A stretch of 64,000 nt of DNA from Cordilura impudica (taxonomy: Eukaryota > Arthropoda > Insecta > Diptera > Scathophagidae). The DNA lies in contig OY821518.1 of the NCBI GenBank assembly GCA_963682025.1, forward strand, positions 225,413,070-225,477,069, written 5' to 3'. A program made the position numbers and the translations under genes. The first letter of the stretch is position 1. Every line of letters begins with the position of its first letter. The notes under the pieces are model-generated. The model was not told where the DNA came from, did not search any database, and was given only the letters and a program-made list of their open reading frames with translations. Below are positions 1-12,071 of the stretch, one piece after another.

Positions 1-32
1 AATAGGATTATCCTAACTCACAAAATTTTCCA

Positions 33-217
33 TCTTTTTTTTTAAGCCTAGTTCCGCGAAGCCGAGTGGCTTGTCTGCAGATTCTTATTTTTGGGTCCAG
101 GGATAAGCCGGATTTGGCTAGTTTTTTGCAGCAACAGACCAAAGCCTCTGGTGGGAATCGAACCCACGACCCCCGCATGGCAGGCGAGCACGCTACCTAC
201 TCACCTAGCGGGGCGCT
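33..217 (-). repeat. tRNA-derived SINE with a tRNA-Gly(GCC)-like head
   Basis: On the minus strand the element starts near 217 with a head resembling tRNA-Gly(GCC). An A-box-like stretch lies at 197-208 (TAGGTGAGTAGG) and a perfect B box, GGTTCGATTCC, within 153-165. The anticodon-arm region reads CTCGCCTGCCATGCGGG. After the B box the sequence does not pair with the 5' acceptor bases but runs into an unrelated body and ends in an A-run at about 35-43. That makes it a Pol III SINE rather than a functional tRNA gene. I saw no clear target duplication. Confidence 0.75.
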
Positions 218-649
218 GAATTATTTAACACGATGTAAATCATAATAATAGCGAAATTCTAATAAAAAAAATGTTTGGTAAAACTAGCATTTGCCTAGGC
301 TACTAAAAGTGGCTCTAATAAGTCTGATATATATTTAATGTAATATGATCCTTATATCTCTCCGAAAGCAGCTGTTTGTAACATTATTGTAGTTTTATTA
401 TACCGTTATAGATAAACCAGATGATATTAGTTTGTAACTAGATACAAACAGAGTAAAATTAAATACTTATACGAGTACTCGTCCTATGGTTCCGCCATCC
501 ATGTCAAACGAAATATTGGAATTTTCACAATTTTTGCAATTTTTTACATATCACGAAAAAATATTAATAATGGCCTCTCAAACTGTTATCCATTTTTAGA
601 CTATTGTACATTTTTTGCGTATAAAAAAATCATTTTTTGCCCGATATAA
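218..649. other. AT-rich spacer, nothing recognised
   Basis: AT-rich sequence between the SINE and the mariner. I see no coding region, RNA gene or repeat structure in it. Confidence 0.5.
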
Positions 650-814
650 GAGACGGTCTCAGAAAAACCCGACCTGTCAAAGAAAACAACGTATTTGGGA
701 AAATTTTACTTTACTTCTCAACATAATCACCTTTTAGCTTAATACAATTTTCCCAGTCATATTCAGTAGCTGCGATACCCTGTTTATAGTAAGCACTCTC
801 CAGTTCCGCAGACT

Positions 815-1528
815 CTACGTTTTCATTGCTGGCAAATCTTTTGCCATCGAGCCATTTTTCAACTTTGGAAATAGAAAATAATCCGAAGGAGCTAAATCTG
901 GCGAATGAGGTGCGTGATGAAGCAATTCAAACTTTAATTCATGGATTTTGGTCATCACAATACTGGATACGTCTTGATGAAACAATACTTTCTTCTTCGC
1001 CAAATACGGCTGTTTTACCCATAAACGCTGCAATAAGTTAGCAAAATACTCGCCGTTGATTGTTCTTCCTTTTGAAGACAATCAATAAAAATTATCACAC
1101 GCGCATCCCAAAAAAAAGATGCCATAACCTTGCCAGCGGATGGAATTGTCTTCGCCTTCTTTGGGCACGATTCTCCCACTTTATTCCATTGACCCATGTT
1201 GACCCATGTCTCATCCATGGTTAGTATCGACATAAAAACTCGGCTTTATTGCGATGAAACAGCGTTTAACACTCCATTAAAACATCTTAACGACGCTGTT
1301 TTTATTCTATTGTGAGCAAACGCGGTACCCATCTTGCGGACAGCTTTCTCATCTTTAAATTTTCGGCCACAATGCGATGTATATGTAGCACTTTTTGAAG
1401 TGCCTAAAATTTCATGTAGCCAACGATCATACAATACAAACAGTTTCTCGCGAGGACACGTCAATTGGTCGACTACTATGGTGTTCGCCTTGGCAGCTCG
1501 TAAAGTCTGCCACCTAATATTTAATATT
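815..1528 (-). pseudogene. Mariner transposase, C-terminal two thirds, frameshifted
   Basis: Reading frames at 1246-1528, 1015-1233 and 815-1081 join into a Tc1/mariner DD34D-type transposase, the nuclease that cuts and pastes the element. The first catalytic Asp lies in MDETW, followed by AGKVMASFFWDAR. The next frame gives GRTINGEYFANLL and KKVLFHQD (second Asp, with NAPCH replaced by VSS). DLAPSDYFLF carries the third Asp. At least two frameshifts separate the blocks, and the HQDNAP motif is damaged, so the protein cannot be made. The N-terminal helix-turn-helix region is missing because a LINE fragment sits there. Confidence 0.85.
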
Positions 1529-2062
1529 TGTACTTCACTCCTTCTGATCTTCTTAAAATCTATACCACTTACATCTGACCGAAAATGGAATACAACTCCC
1601 ATATATGGGCAGGAGCTTCAAAGTCTATTTTGGAGCTACTGGACCGTGTGCAAAGGAGGGCGTTGATGCTCATCAATGACAGTAGGGTATCACTGTTCTA
1701 TAGATACTACCATGGTAAATGTTCTTCTGAGATTAGTGAACTTATTCCAAGTACCCGAGTTTCGGTCCGCTCTACCCGCTACTCTAGTAGATCACTTCCG
1801 TTTGTAGTTTATTGTCCGGTTGACCGCATAACGCATTACAGAGAGAATTCGTTTATCAGTCGAACTAGTCGTATGTGGAATAAAATCCCCACAGAGGTTT
1901 TTCCTGACAGTTATAATCTAATAAAATTTAAGTCAAATATCCACAAACACTACTCACTTTTTCTTCCTTCCCATAACCTATTTTCCTGAGATCAACACAA
2001 TGCACTGCATCTGTAGGGGGCATCCCCTGAGTGTTGGTTAATAAATAAAAAAAAAAGGATCG
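1529..2062 (+). mobile_element. 3' fragment of jockey-like LINE (family J)
   Basis: The block encodes the C-terminal tail of a non-LTR retrotransposon polyprotein: YFTPSDLLKIYTTY, then MEYNSHIWAGASKSILELLD, ending SLFLPSHNLFS and a stop near 1987-1989. A short 3' UTR and a poly(A) tail follow at about 2043-2058. It is nearly identical to the end of the longer minus-strand copy at 53245-55478. The 5' truncation and A-tail are the usual outcome of target-primed reverse transcription. It sits inside mariner sequence, so it inserted after the mariner. Confidence 0.85.
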
Positions 2063-2111
2063 GACTCCCCCAGATTAGAATCTAGCTCGTTTTTAATATT
2101 GGTTAGACTGA

Positions 2112-2400
2112 CCGATTAAAAGTATACCCTTATATGGGCTGGAGATTCAAAGACTATTTTTGAGCATTGGACCATGTAGAAAGGAGGGCGTTGATGCTCA
2201 TTAATGACAGTAAGGTATCCAAATCCATTGATTCGTTGGCACTTCGTTGGAATGTCGATTGCTTAACACTGATCTATTGATACTGCCATTGGAAATGTTC
2301 TTCTGAGATAAGCGAACTCATTCCAAGTACCCGAGTTTCCTTTCGGTCTAATAGACCCCCCTTTTCTAATAGATCACATCCGTTTGTAGTCGTAAATGGA
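2112..2400 (+). mobile_element. Second, more decayed family-J LINE fragment
   Basis: This repeats the same LINE tail region as the preceding fragment (ATATGGGCTGGAGATTCAAA, then GCGTTGATGCTCATTAATGAC) with more changes and no open frame. The sequence just before it (about 2075-2110) resembles the sequence just after it (about 2415-2455). That suggests a tandem duplication of LINE plus mariner flank rather than two independent insertions. Confidence 0.7.
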
Positions 2401-2642
2401 GGACCTCCCTTAGAGTAGAAACTACATTAGTTTTAATATTGGTAAGACTGAAACCTTTTAATTGAATGTATTGAATTACATAACGGTGACCAACTTTTTA
2501 CATGTTTACAAATTCACTGAGATTGTTTAGTTTTGGTGGCTCAAGAAAAAGTACTAAACAACGTGGCCCGTTGAAACTTAAAACATATGTTTTATAAGGT
2601 GGCCACTCTTCACGTCAGGTCGGGTTGTTCTGGAACCGTCTC

Positions 2643-4644
2643 GCATTTAATAAAAGTTACTTTTTGGCTTGATCGCTCCTTGTTAAAATTTTATGTTGTT
2701 AGATTTGGAAGCTCTAAAAATATGTAGATCACAATTTCGGATGGGATATTTTCAATAGAAGACAAACATTTAACCACATTGCTTTAAGACGCTTAGGTCT
2801 AAGTGATTTTATGTTCCCCGCCGGAACTAAAGGATATGAGTGATAAATAATAAAACATACGAATACGAACAGCGTTATAGAATCAGCAGATCTGCAGTGA
2901 GACAGTTATGTGCTTAACAATTATAATTAAAATATTGTTTTGAAACATGTAATTTTTTAAATTTTAAAGGAAACAAGAAGATCACAGTTTCAGACGTACT
3001 TATATCATCCGGTGCGTGGGTAATATATTCTTGCTGAAGTTGAAACAAATGCTAGATGATGTAAAGCTTTTCAGCTCAAGGATCATGCATGTCTTTCAAT
3101 TACTTCTCGTATTATTGCCTCAATTGACCATACCCAATATTGCTCCGATCTAGCCATTTTTCGTGAGAGCATTTCCCAAAACTTATAGTGTTGGAGTATC
3201 ATACAGTTAATTTCAACACCCTTAACTTTCTTATTAGTGTTTATACTGTTCTTAGTGTTAGCGAGTATGGTCAGCTTAACCATATTCGCATATACGTAGA
3301 ATACAATCCGGTCACATTTTCATTTAAGCCTGGATGTTTTCTTGTTCATCAGTTAGTTATTGCTAAAATTTTGTTGATTTCTTAACTGGTATGGTATGGT
3401 TTGGTACTGGCTTTCTGAGGCTAAATTACAAGCAAAAGCACCAACGTTCTATATATGAACATATAAGAACAAACATGAGTATTAGTGCGTCCCACAACAC
3501 GGCTTTTTCGAATTTGATGTTCGCTATATTTTTAAATCCAAAAATGTCTCATTGATTTTTTTCCCCAAATTGCTGACTTTTGAGAGATTTTATATCCGTA
3601 TTTAAAAATTGAATTTAGCAACTGCCAATAAAAATAAATATTTTACTCACATTAAGCTCCACACTACGAAAATTTTAAGCCAAATTTTACTAAATATTCA
3701 ACATGATTTTTTGGAACATATATCGCGGCAAAAGCACTAGGAGTGGCCTGAAGATCTCTTGTTTTTTTTTAATTTTTCACGTAATAAACTGGTGAATACG
3801 TTAGCCTGTTGATTCCACTAGAACAATTCCATTAGGAACAATTTCACTGTACTCAATTTACTTGGACAAATCTACTTGGCATAATTTCACTAGCGAACTT
3901 GGTTAATTTCACTTTATTATAATATCTAATTTTTAATTATTTGAACTTTTTTGTATTCACTGTCAAATACTAAATATGTTTGATGTGGAATTGTTTCCTA
4001 GCGGCATTGACGGAGTTAAATTGTGTGTGGAATTACAAATGGAACGGGACACGCTAAAGTGTACGTATGTGAGATTTTCCTTACACATCATAATCATTAT
4101 GCATCATGCATCATGATGTTACTCAAAGCTTGGCTAAAGTTATAGTTATTGTCTTCCTCTTGTTCTTTTATTTGGTCATGTTCTGTATGCTCATCTATCT
4201 ATGAAGTAGCAAAAAATGTAATATGAGTATGTGTGGTGAAGTGCATATTGAAAATATTTTGCCATTTGCCATGTTAAGCTTTGTGTTCATTTTTTACACT
4301 CCTGCAATGATGTTATGCTGCTGTTGATGGCTTTAGGTAAAGGCTACTACAACTACTTTCTTACTAACAGAAATCACTACAATAGGACTGAAAACAAACA
4401 TATTGCCCAATTGGCCCAGTGTTGTCTATGTCGTTTGTGCATACAAATCTATACTTTTCAAACTAATATTACTACAAAGTTTTAAAGTTTGGAAAAGGCC
4501 TTTTTTAATAGGCAAAAATACCTAAAGGGATAAAGCCAATTAGAGCTCAAAAAACCATACAGCAAGTGTAGAGATTTAAAAGAATTGAATATTGAAATAA
4601 GATTTTGAATTATGAGTTCAAAATGAACAAATAATGCTAGTGAT
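2643..4644. other. AT-rich non-coding stretch
   Basis: I see no supported gene in this 2 kb. The short open frames have no recognisable family. A small inverted stretch made of CATCATGATGCAT-type steps lies near 4087-4115. Confidence 0.45.
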
Positions 4645-5114
4645 TTAAGGAGTAATCTTAGTTTAATCGAACTTGCAAAAATGCGGTCAGATCCAAAGAG
4701 GAAGCACCTGAGACGAGAACTGAATGTGGCGAAGTTCTAAGACGTAAGTTTCTTTATGTACAGCATCTTTATGCTAAAGATCTTTCTGCTCCTCAGGGCA
4801 GCAAGAGCTTTTAGTCATTCGTTAAAAGAGTAAGGATTGATGCTAGTTCTGCTATCACGAGTCTTGTCGTGATTTATCAAATATTAACTGACCCGGTTGA
4901 TAAGACTGAACTTTGAAAGGGTATGTGTGCTATGCCTAAAATATTCTTCCGAGCTCGTGCAGTTAAAAAAGTTCTCTCGGAGACCTCACAACACGTGTTG
5001 TTATTGATGTGATCTCATCCAAAGAATTTCAGCTTAATTCAGGGTTCTGTTCTTTCTCCCTCTCTTTAACTTATCTTTCTAAATGACCTTCTTAGGCAAA
5101 TCTTTAATCATATA

Positions 5115-5895
5115 CTAGCAGAGCCCAGACCCCGAAATTCGAGTGCAAATTCTAGGAAATTTTTTCATTCAGTTTTTTCTTTCAAATTTTTTTTTTTTAA
5201 CTATATATCGAGGGTTTATATTCAAAAAGTGCTATCTGCTCCAACAAAATTTTTTAAGGAGAGCGAGGAAAATCAATTTATTCATTAGATCAAAAAGTAT
5301 TCATCGATCGGTTTAGAACAATACGTATTAAGAATTAATCTTACTATTGATGTTGAAAATTAAAATCATTATTAGAGATAACACTTGGCTTAGAGAATAG
5401 TTTAAAGCCAAACATAAATTATATTGTAAATTGCAGGTAGCACTTTTTGAATATAAAACCTTGATATATAAAAAAAACTTATGAATATTTAAATAAAATT
5501 CATTAACTTGTGAATTTTTAAATAAAATTCAACAAATTCAATTATATATATTTGTGGAGCGCACAGAAGATATATAACTGCGTTTATTAATAAATTATTT
5601 TATAAGAGCCTAAAGGTATACTAATCAATTTTAGCCAATTCACAATTAAACACAGATTTAGTAAACATACACACAGCACTATAGTTTTGTATTTGAAGCT
5701 TAAATATGTGTTTTGTGTATGTGTTAGTAGCAACGTTAAATGAATTTTACTTAAAAAGAATGTTCCAGATGGTGCATAACTGGTGACATCTGCAAAGAAA
5801 TACCTTTCAAATGGTATATTTTTTGTCAAAATCGTTTCGTAATTGAAGGTGTAGAATATGTCACAAGAAATCGAATTGCCTATTAATATTATAGA
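5115..5895 (-). mobile_element. Non-autonomous Helitron (TC...CTAG) inserted in LINE
   Basis: On the minus strand the element begins TCTATAATATTAATAGGC at 5895 and ends CTGCTAG at 5115. It is flanked by A on the 5' side and T on the 3' side, with no target duplication. This is the canonical rolling-circle Helitron signature (A|TC...CTRR|T). Removing it joins LINE bases 5114 and 5896 into sequence that aligns with the uninterrupted LINE at 53-55 kb. A shorter copy with the same ends is at 60129-60505 and a partial copy is at 17537-17812. No Rep/helicase is encoded. I did not find a convincing hairpin before CTAG. Confidence 0.75.
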
Positions 5896-6179
5896 TACTC
5901 ATTCGCAGATGAGCGCAACATTTACAATTTGTTTTATTCAAGCCATGGGATTGGAAGCAAAAGGTAGACAATGAATGGCACACTCAAGCAATCTCCGAGG
6001 GGCGTAAAGGGAATAGGGTTGATTTAAATGCACTTAAGACTCAATGTTGTTTGCCCTTGAATTCTGAAACTTCATTTATACTTATGGGTAGTTTAAGTAT
6101 TGAGGAATTGGATGGGGCATGAGAACTCCGTGCGATGTCCGTTGAAATGATCATTCAAGCGTCTTGGTTTTATACGACG

Positions 6180-9100
6180 CACAGTGGCGCCATTTGAGTT
6201 TTTTCGTTGCAAAAATCATATCTTTTGAACCGAATAACATAATTGAACAGTTTAAACAGCATATGATAGATAACTGTTCAGCCTATGAAATGAGCGTTTG
6301 GAAAGGGTGTTACGCTTTGTAGGGGCCTACTTATGGGTTAACAAAGTTAAAATTTGTAGAAAAATCAATTTTATGGTAACTAAAAAAAATTATTTCTACA
6401 TTTTTAGATTGTTTTTATTTTTTTTTCTGTAGGGTTTTATGTTTTAAATTATTACCCAACAAATTAAAAAAAAATTACTTTTTTTTTAAATTTATTTTTT
6501 CAATTTTCTGTAAAATATTAATCACAATTCGTAGGAGAAGGTATATCTAAAAGACTAATCATTTCTAAACTATAATTATTTTCTAACTTTATTCGTGACT
6601 TCACATGCCGCAGAGAAGAAATAAGTGGATCGGAATGTGCTGCCAACATGTTGAAGATGTCCTCATTTTGCCTTACCCTTGATGCTTTGAATGTGTTCTG
6701 CAATCTATATTTTTTTATAAAATTTGTTAAGAGACTCCTGTGCTTCTTCAGAAAGCTCTCCAATTGGCAAAGACTGGTACTCAATTATATCTTTCCCATG
6801 CGCCAATATTTTATGGATGGTCGGGGTCAACTTCTTCTGTGGATACATTTCTGCTAAAAGAGATGCAGTTTTCGATGCATATTCTCCATATTTTGTAGAA
6901 TTGACATTTTTTTTTTGCAGTTTAAAACATTCAAGATCGTTCCCAATCTTTTCACGATTTGATTGTCAATTCCATTGATTCTAGTTACTGCCGCATCATT
7001 TTCAAAAAATCTCTTAGAAGTGTTTCCATCGTTTGAGTTACCGTATCCGTGCTTGGGACAGTCTACTTTTAGTCCAACTTGTTTAAAAAAAGCATCCTGT
7101 ATTTGCTTCTTTCAGATCTATTCCTAATCCTTTATTGATGTATTTTCATCGAAGTTTTCCTCCTATTGTTGTAGGGTATACGCCAGTTTTAGCAAGAACT
7201 CCATACACCTTATCCTTGCGTGCAATGGTGACATTCCATATTCGTAATTCTCCTCGTTTGTAGAATCGTTTAAATTACCAAAGTTCTTCTGACTCTTTTT
7301 GCAAATCGGGCATGACAATGTTGAGGTTGTTCCTGTCAGTTCGATTACGACTTTTCCGCCAACCATGGTCAGGTGGAACTCGTAATTGCATTCAATATAT
7401 TTTCCTTCTCCAATTTGCAGCTTTGTAGGCTTAATCTTGCTTATTTGTTCTTCAATGTCCTTCACCGTGGTCTTTATGAGTTCTGCCGATTCCCTTGCAA
7501 ACTGAAACATTATTGGTCGGCAATAATGCACTGATGACGGACGTGGATTTTTCCAGTGTAGGGAAACATCAGATTTTAGCCGCAAAGGAACAACAGATGC
7601 CATAAACATATTTCCGTCCGATATTGTAGCGTCATCGGAAGATATCCTTTGCTTATAAACGCTTTGTCCGGATGATCCATCGCAGCCCCATTTGCTGATC
7701 AATGTCAGTTTCTCAGGAAGAATTTTCACCTCATTTTCAGGAAGACTCTCCAACAACCGTTTTGCTGTATGGTCCATGAGATCCTGCAGATTGGCTTTCA
7801 CAGAGACTTCCGTAAACTCCGTATGCAGTGGTCGTGAATTTATTTTGGCTTGCGTAATATGCTTGTATCCTGGTAAAACGTCAGCCCCGTGTCGCATCAA
7901 GGATGCCCGTAGTATCTCATATTTTTCTTTGGAAAGTTGTAAGTCCATAAACAAGGCCAAGGCTTCTTCGGAACCATACTTTTTAATGTGTGCGTTTGTG
8001 GGCGTGGGATTGCTTTCCTTAATCCTTTTTAGTCGCAGTGGGCTTGCATCAGCAACAGATTTTGTAATCTGCGACCTAACTCTGTCACTATCCTTTGTAT
8101 ATTTAATAGACAGCGCGTCCGATAAATGCTTCGTGGTCAAGTCATTGGTGGCATCGGCAAGTTTCCTCTTTCTTGTGAAAATTTAACACTCCTCAATACT
8201 TTTTTTTGGCCTTCCTTTTGCTCCTCTGGTTGCTGTGGTGGGTTTATCTACTGCCAATATATCCAGGATGGTGTCTTCATTAAGCCAGTTAGATTTCACC
8301 CATTTTGCCTTAATATTTGCATATATCAGATAAAAATTATTTTTTATAATTTCGCTTCTCTCAATATTTCCGTATAAGCTATCAAGTTCTTCTAAAGCAG
8401 CTTCCGTGAAAAACTTTGGTGGTTCAAATAATTTTAAATTGTTCAACGCCATGTTTTCAGTCCTTAAATTGTTTAACGCCATGGTTTCAGTACTTGTTGC
8501 GCCAACTTTCAGTCGTAGACTAATCCAGGCATTATGCTTATTTTGCAATATATAGGCTTATGCTACCATGCCTAAAAATTTACCTGTTCCCTGCATACAT
8601 ATGGATTTAGGCTGAATTATGCAATTTTGATATTATGCTCGTGTCTAAATAAGATTTGTGCATACGTGGAGGGACCATAAGTCAATATTGTTCTTGACCA
8701 TTTGTACTCCAAAGTAATTTTTAAGTGAGGTGCGTGCCTGCGAATTTCAATGAGTAGTTTTTTGTGCATCCTGTGTCTGTAACAGAATATTGGGAGTAGA
8801 CTTTGGCAGAGGCTCACAGGTAGACAACCGACTTAAAATCTTTTGAGTTATGTAAAGAAATAATCAAAGAACATGTTTTGAAAATATGGCAAATATAGAA
8901 AAATACAGATTTTTTTTATTTTCCGTCAAAGTTGAAAAATAGTGAAAAAACGGATAGTTTTTAAATAGTGATTTACCAGGAGAAACACAAAGCAAACAGT
9001 TATTTTTATTTTTTATCATTATACATTTAATAAATACATCAATCAATACAAATAAAAAATAAGGCGATTCGTTACCTATTTTTCGTGATATTACACCTGA

Positions 9101-9316
9101 AATCACAACAAATTGACTAAAAATTGTGTGTTTTTTTGAAAACCGAAAGTCGGTCAACTTTGAACGGTTATATCTTCTAAAAATGTGATATTATTAAGAG
9201 TAGCATGTTTGAAATCGTTGAAAAGTTTCCTTTAACATGGGTTTATTCAAAACTTCGTCGGCGCACATGAAAATTTTGATTTTTGCAACCTCGTTTGCTC
9301 TACGGGCGCCACTGTG
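6180..9316 (-). mobile_element. Transib transposon (RAG1-like), TSD CGACG
   Basis: The left end is CACAGTGGCGCC at 6180 and the right end is its inverse, GGCGCCACTGTG, ending at 9316. A perfect 5-bp duplication, CGACG, lies at 6175-6179 and 9317-9321. Transib elements characteristically duplicate CGNCG-type pentamers and start with a CACAGTG-like heptamer. Inside each end a GCAAAAATC motif follows the heptamer after 22 bp (6209-6217) and 23 bp (9278-9286). The element is inserted in a LINE and carries a broken transposase on the minus strand. Confidence 0.92.
6518..8548 (-). pseudogene. Transib transposase (RAG1-core-like), broken
   Basis: The N-terminal part is at 8183-8548 (TEAALEELDSLYGNIERSEI, then a basic KGRPKKS). 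The core, 325 codons, is at 7163-8140, and decayed C-terminal pieces run from 7160 down to 6518. The core shows WGCDGSSGQ, matching the first catalytic Asp region of Transib/RAG1. It also shows HYCRPIMFQF, a CPICKKS knuckle and SPLHARIRCMEFLLKLAY. The C-terminal piece keeps RLQNTFKASRVRQNEDIFNM and AAHSDPLISSLR, just past the SEEAQE-type acidic motif of intact relatives. In life it would cut at the CACAGTG ends and form hairpin intermediates. Stops or shifts near 8140-8183, at 7163 and through 6785-7160 make it non-functional. Confidence 0.88.
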
Positions 9317-9790
9317 CGACGGTGGAAAAATTCGTCACTCCCTCTGATCTTTTTAAAATCTAAACGACATACAGCCGACCAATTTGGAACTACTGGAACG
9401 TGTGATGCTCATTAATGACAGAAGGGTATCCAACTCTATTTACTCGCTGGAACATCGTCGAATATGGGTTGTGTAACACTAGGAAAATTTTTTCTGAGAT
9501 TACCAAACTCATTTTAAGGGCCCGGGTTTCAGTTCGCTCTACCCGCTTCTCTAGTAGATCACACCCTCTTGCAGTCTATTGACCGCACAACGCATTGCAG
9601 AGGAAATTCGTTTATCAGCCGTATGCGGAATAAACTCCCAACACAAGTCTTTCCTGACAGCTACAATCTATTAATGTTTAAGTCAAATTTTCACAATCAC
9701 TACTCCCTCTTTCCTCCTTCTCATAAATTATTTTCCTGAGATCAACAGATTGCACTGCATTTGTTGGAGGCATAGCCTGAGCGCCAATCC

Positions 9791-12071
9791 ATAATTTAAG
9801 AAAATAATATGACAATTTTTGAAGCTGTTCTCTTTTGCTTTGCGACATCAAAGAGAAATTCGTTAGAAATTTTAATTCGTACTTGAGTTCGATGGAACAA
9901 TATTAGTAATCTGTTCATTACGCAATTAGTAATGAGTTTTTTTTTGAAGCAGATTTCTAAGTCAGTGTTCGCTCTTTTCACTAAAACATTTTCCAAATTT
10001 AATTTTTATGAACACATTTAGTTAAGCGTTCTTTTTACAGATTGAAATGCAATTTTAATGCATTGAATTGCATAAAGAATTTATTCTGCTTTAGCTCTAG
10101 CCGAGGTGGTTGATATTTATATGAATCTGTTGTTATAGTTTATAATTTTTGGTTAGCTCTATAATAGAATAGAGTTTCCATCATACTCTAAGCCCATCAT
10201 TTGTTCTACTATAAAAGCATAGACAACTAACTAAATGCCAATGTATGTATAAAGGAATTTTAGTCTTTTCATTTTTGCTGAGAGTTTTTTTCACATTTCA
10301 CACATATTCGTCTAAACAAATGTGTGTAGTTTTGCCATACGATGACCAGTGAAGTGTACATTTCTCTGGCACCATGTTTGGTTGGAAGCCTTACGGCATT
10401 ATCATCACCAACAACATTCTCCTCATCATCAGTCATGGCATCAACCATCCATCTATCCGCATTCATAGTATAGAATGTGGTGGATGTGGTAGAATAATTT
10501 AAGTGTTGGTTTAAAGCTTCAACTGTCTGTCTGTCTATCTGTTTTTCTGTCATTTGGGTGTTTATTTATCTCTCTCTCTCTCCTTCTTTCTATATATGGA
10601 ATTTTGTGTCGTTTAAGGTGATGCGTTTTTAATTGGAAAAATAAACTTTGTCTACTATAAATCTATTAGATTTTGATAAGAAAAGAAGCAAAAAAATAAA
10701 CAACTGGTAGATGATTGTTGTTCTAGCTTTGAATTATTTAAAATCAATTATAAAAAAAAAAAATACGTATGATGCTAAATGTGGTCTATGGTCTATGATG
10801 ACAATGAGCCTTTTGAAATGTTTGTCACAAGGTTTTATATGTCTTATGAATATATTATGTTAGACAGAGAAAATTTTGATAGGAAACTTCTCGTATACCT
10901 ATAGTTGAGTTCCGACAAATGGGTCTTTTAATAATTTTTTAACAAGCTACTGTTCAATTCTACTGTCATGCCTATAAGTTTAAAACATTTTAATTAGATT
11001 GAAACATTTCACCCTCCACCTATTTTTATGTCCTTGCCTAACTACTGTCATTGTTTCATCATTGTCATTCATTAATCGTTGACTTCAAAGTTATTTTTAT
11101 AGCTTTTTTCAATTCAATTAAATCAAAACTGTAAACAAATTTAAAAAAAAGTTTTTTATTCATTATTATTATCAGTAAATAACATGAAATGAAAAGGTTT
11201 TTTTTTTATTCACAAAACGCTTAAAACATCCATCAATATCAGGAATGGCAAACTTAATTTCCCTTATAAACCACCCGAGGGCAGTTTGGGGGAAAATGTT
11301 TTTCTTATTGTTGTTTCGGTTTTTGTTTGCTTGTTGTTCTTGGCTACAAGAAACGAAATATTTGTAACATTTTTAGGTGTTTGCTGTTTGGGCTGTCATT
11401 GTCCTTATTGTTGACACTTAACCATTGAGAAGAAATACAAACGAAATAAAAAATGTTTTGACAAGTTGGTCGATAAATTTGATTACAGTTTCCAGTTTGG
11501 GTGTAAAATGTTTAGGTTCTGTTTTTTTTTTTGTTCGTTAAGTGTTGCACGCTTGAATGATGGACAAATGTTTGCGTTTTATGGATTTATTACTTGTTAT
11601 ATTTTGTTGTGTTTTGTATGCGAAAGTATGATGGCGAAAATTTCCAGATTAATTTTACTCTGCAATGTTTGCTTTTATAAATTGAAAAACTTTTAAGCTG
11701 ATTTAAGTTTTGTTGTTACGGTAAATAGATTATTATTAAGTTTCACTTCAATTTGGCTATAACAGGTTAGGTAAAATTAGAACAGTAGCTGTTCGCCATT
11801 AGCGGGATAACAGAGTTTGCAAAAGGTCCATTGAAGTAGCCAGTATTTTTAGAACAATCTATATATTTTGTGACCATCGACTATATTTCATTAATTTTTA
11901 AGAATATAGAAGTCGAATATTCAGCGAGATAGTGAATTGTTGTGTCATTTTTCGAAAGCAAAGAAGTCATCTTTCAGGAAAAGTTACCATCTGCTTTATT
12001 TTTTTAATTTTTTAGGTGTCTAGTCTTATTTATTCTGCTACACTGCTATTTGCCATCATATAAGTCCAACC
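9791..12071. other. Unique-looking AT-rich non-coding sequence
   Basis: No transposon match or gene is apparent. Simple runs include a CTGT/CTAT stretch near 10520-10545 and (TC)n at about 10568-10585. A 94-codon minus-strand frame at 10269-10553 is isolated and unsupported. If the receptor gene's first exon is upstream, this is probably intron. Confidence 0.4.

Larger units (their letters stand above)
650..2642 (-). mobile_element. Mariner element (irritans-type), interrupted by LINE fragments
   Basis: The ends form about 27-bp terminal inverted repeats: GAGACGGTCTCAGAAAAACC at 650 matches the reverse complement of the right end at 2616-2642, with about three mismatches. The conserved inner part AACCCGACCTG is present on both ends. 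The transposase reads on the minus strand and is broken. LINE sequence occupies about 1529-2400, and the N-terminal transposase region is mostly lost around it. Confidence 0.85.
4645..9790 (+). mobile_element. Decayed family-J LINE, interrupted by a Helitron and a Transib
   Basis: LINE segments are 4645-5114, 5896-6179 and 9317-9790. The first encodes FNRTCKNAVRSKEEA and later LSAPQGSKSF, then jumps, through an internal deletion of the reverse-transcriptase fingers, to the LIFLNDLL-like box. The second resumes at the catalytic FAD(D/E) box C. The third continues with RRWKN, then the 3' end and an A-rich tail. All parts align with the copy at 53245-55478. Joining the segments across both inserts gives near-continuous alignment, so the LINE is older than either insert. 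Confidence 0.8.

Noticed and set aside
145..217. Functional tRNA-Gly gene on the minus strand
   Set aside because: The promoter boxes fit, but the 3' acceptor strand does not pair with the 5' end and the sequence continues into a SINE body with an A-tail.
10269..10553. 94-codon minus-strand open frame as a gene
   Set aside because: It is isolated and low-complexity in part (runs from CTGT repeats), with no recognisable domain and no splice or promoter context.
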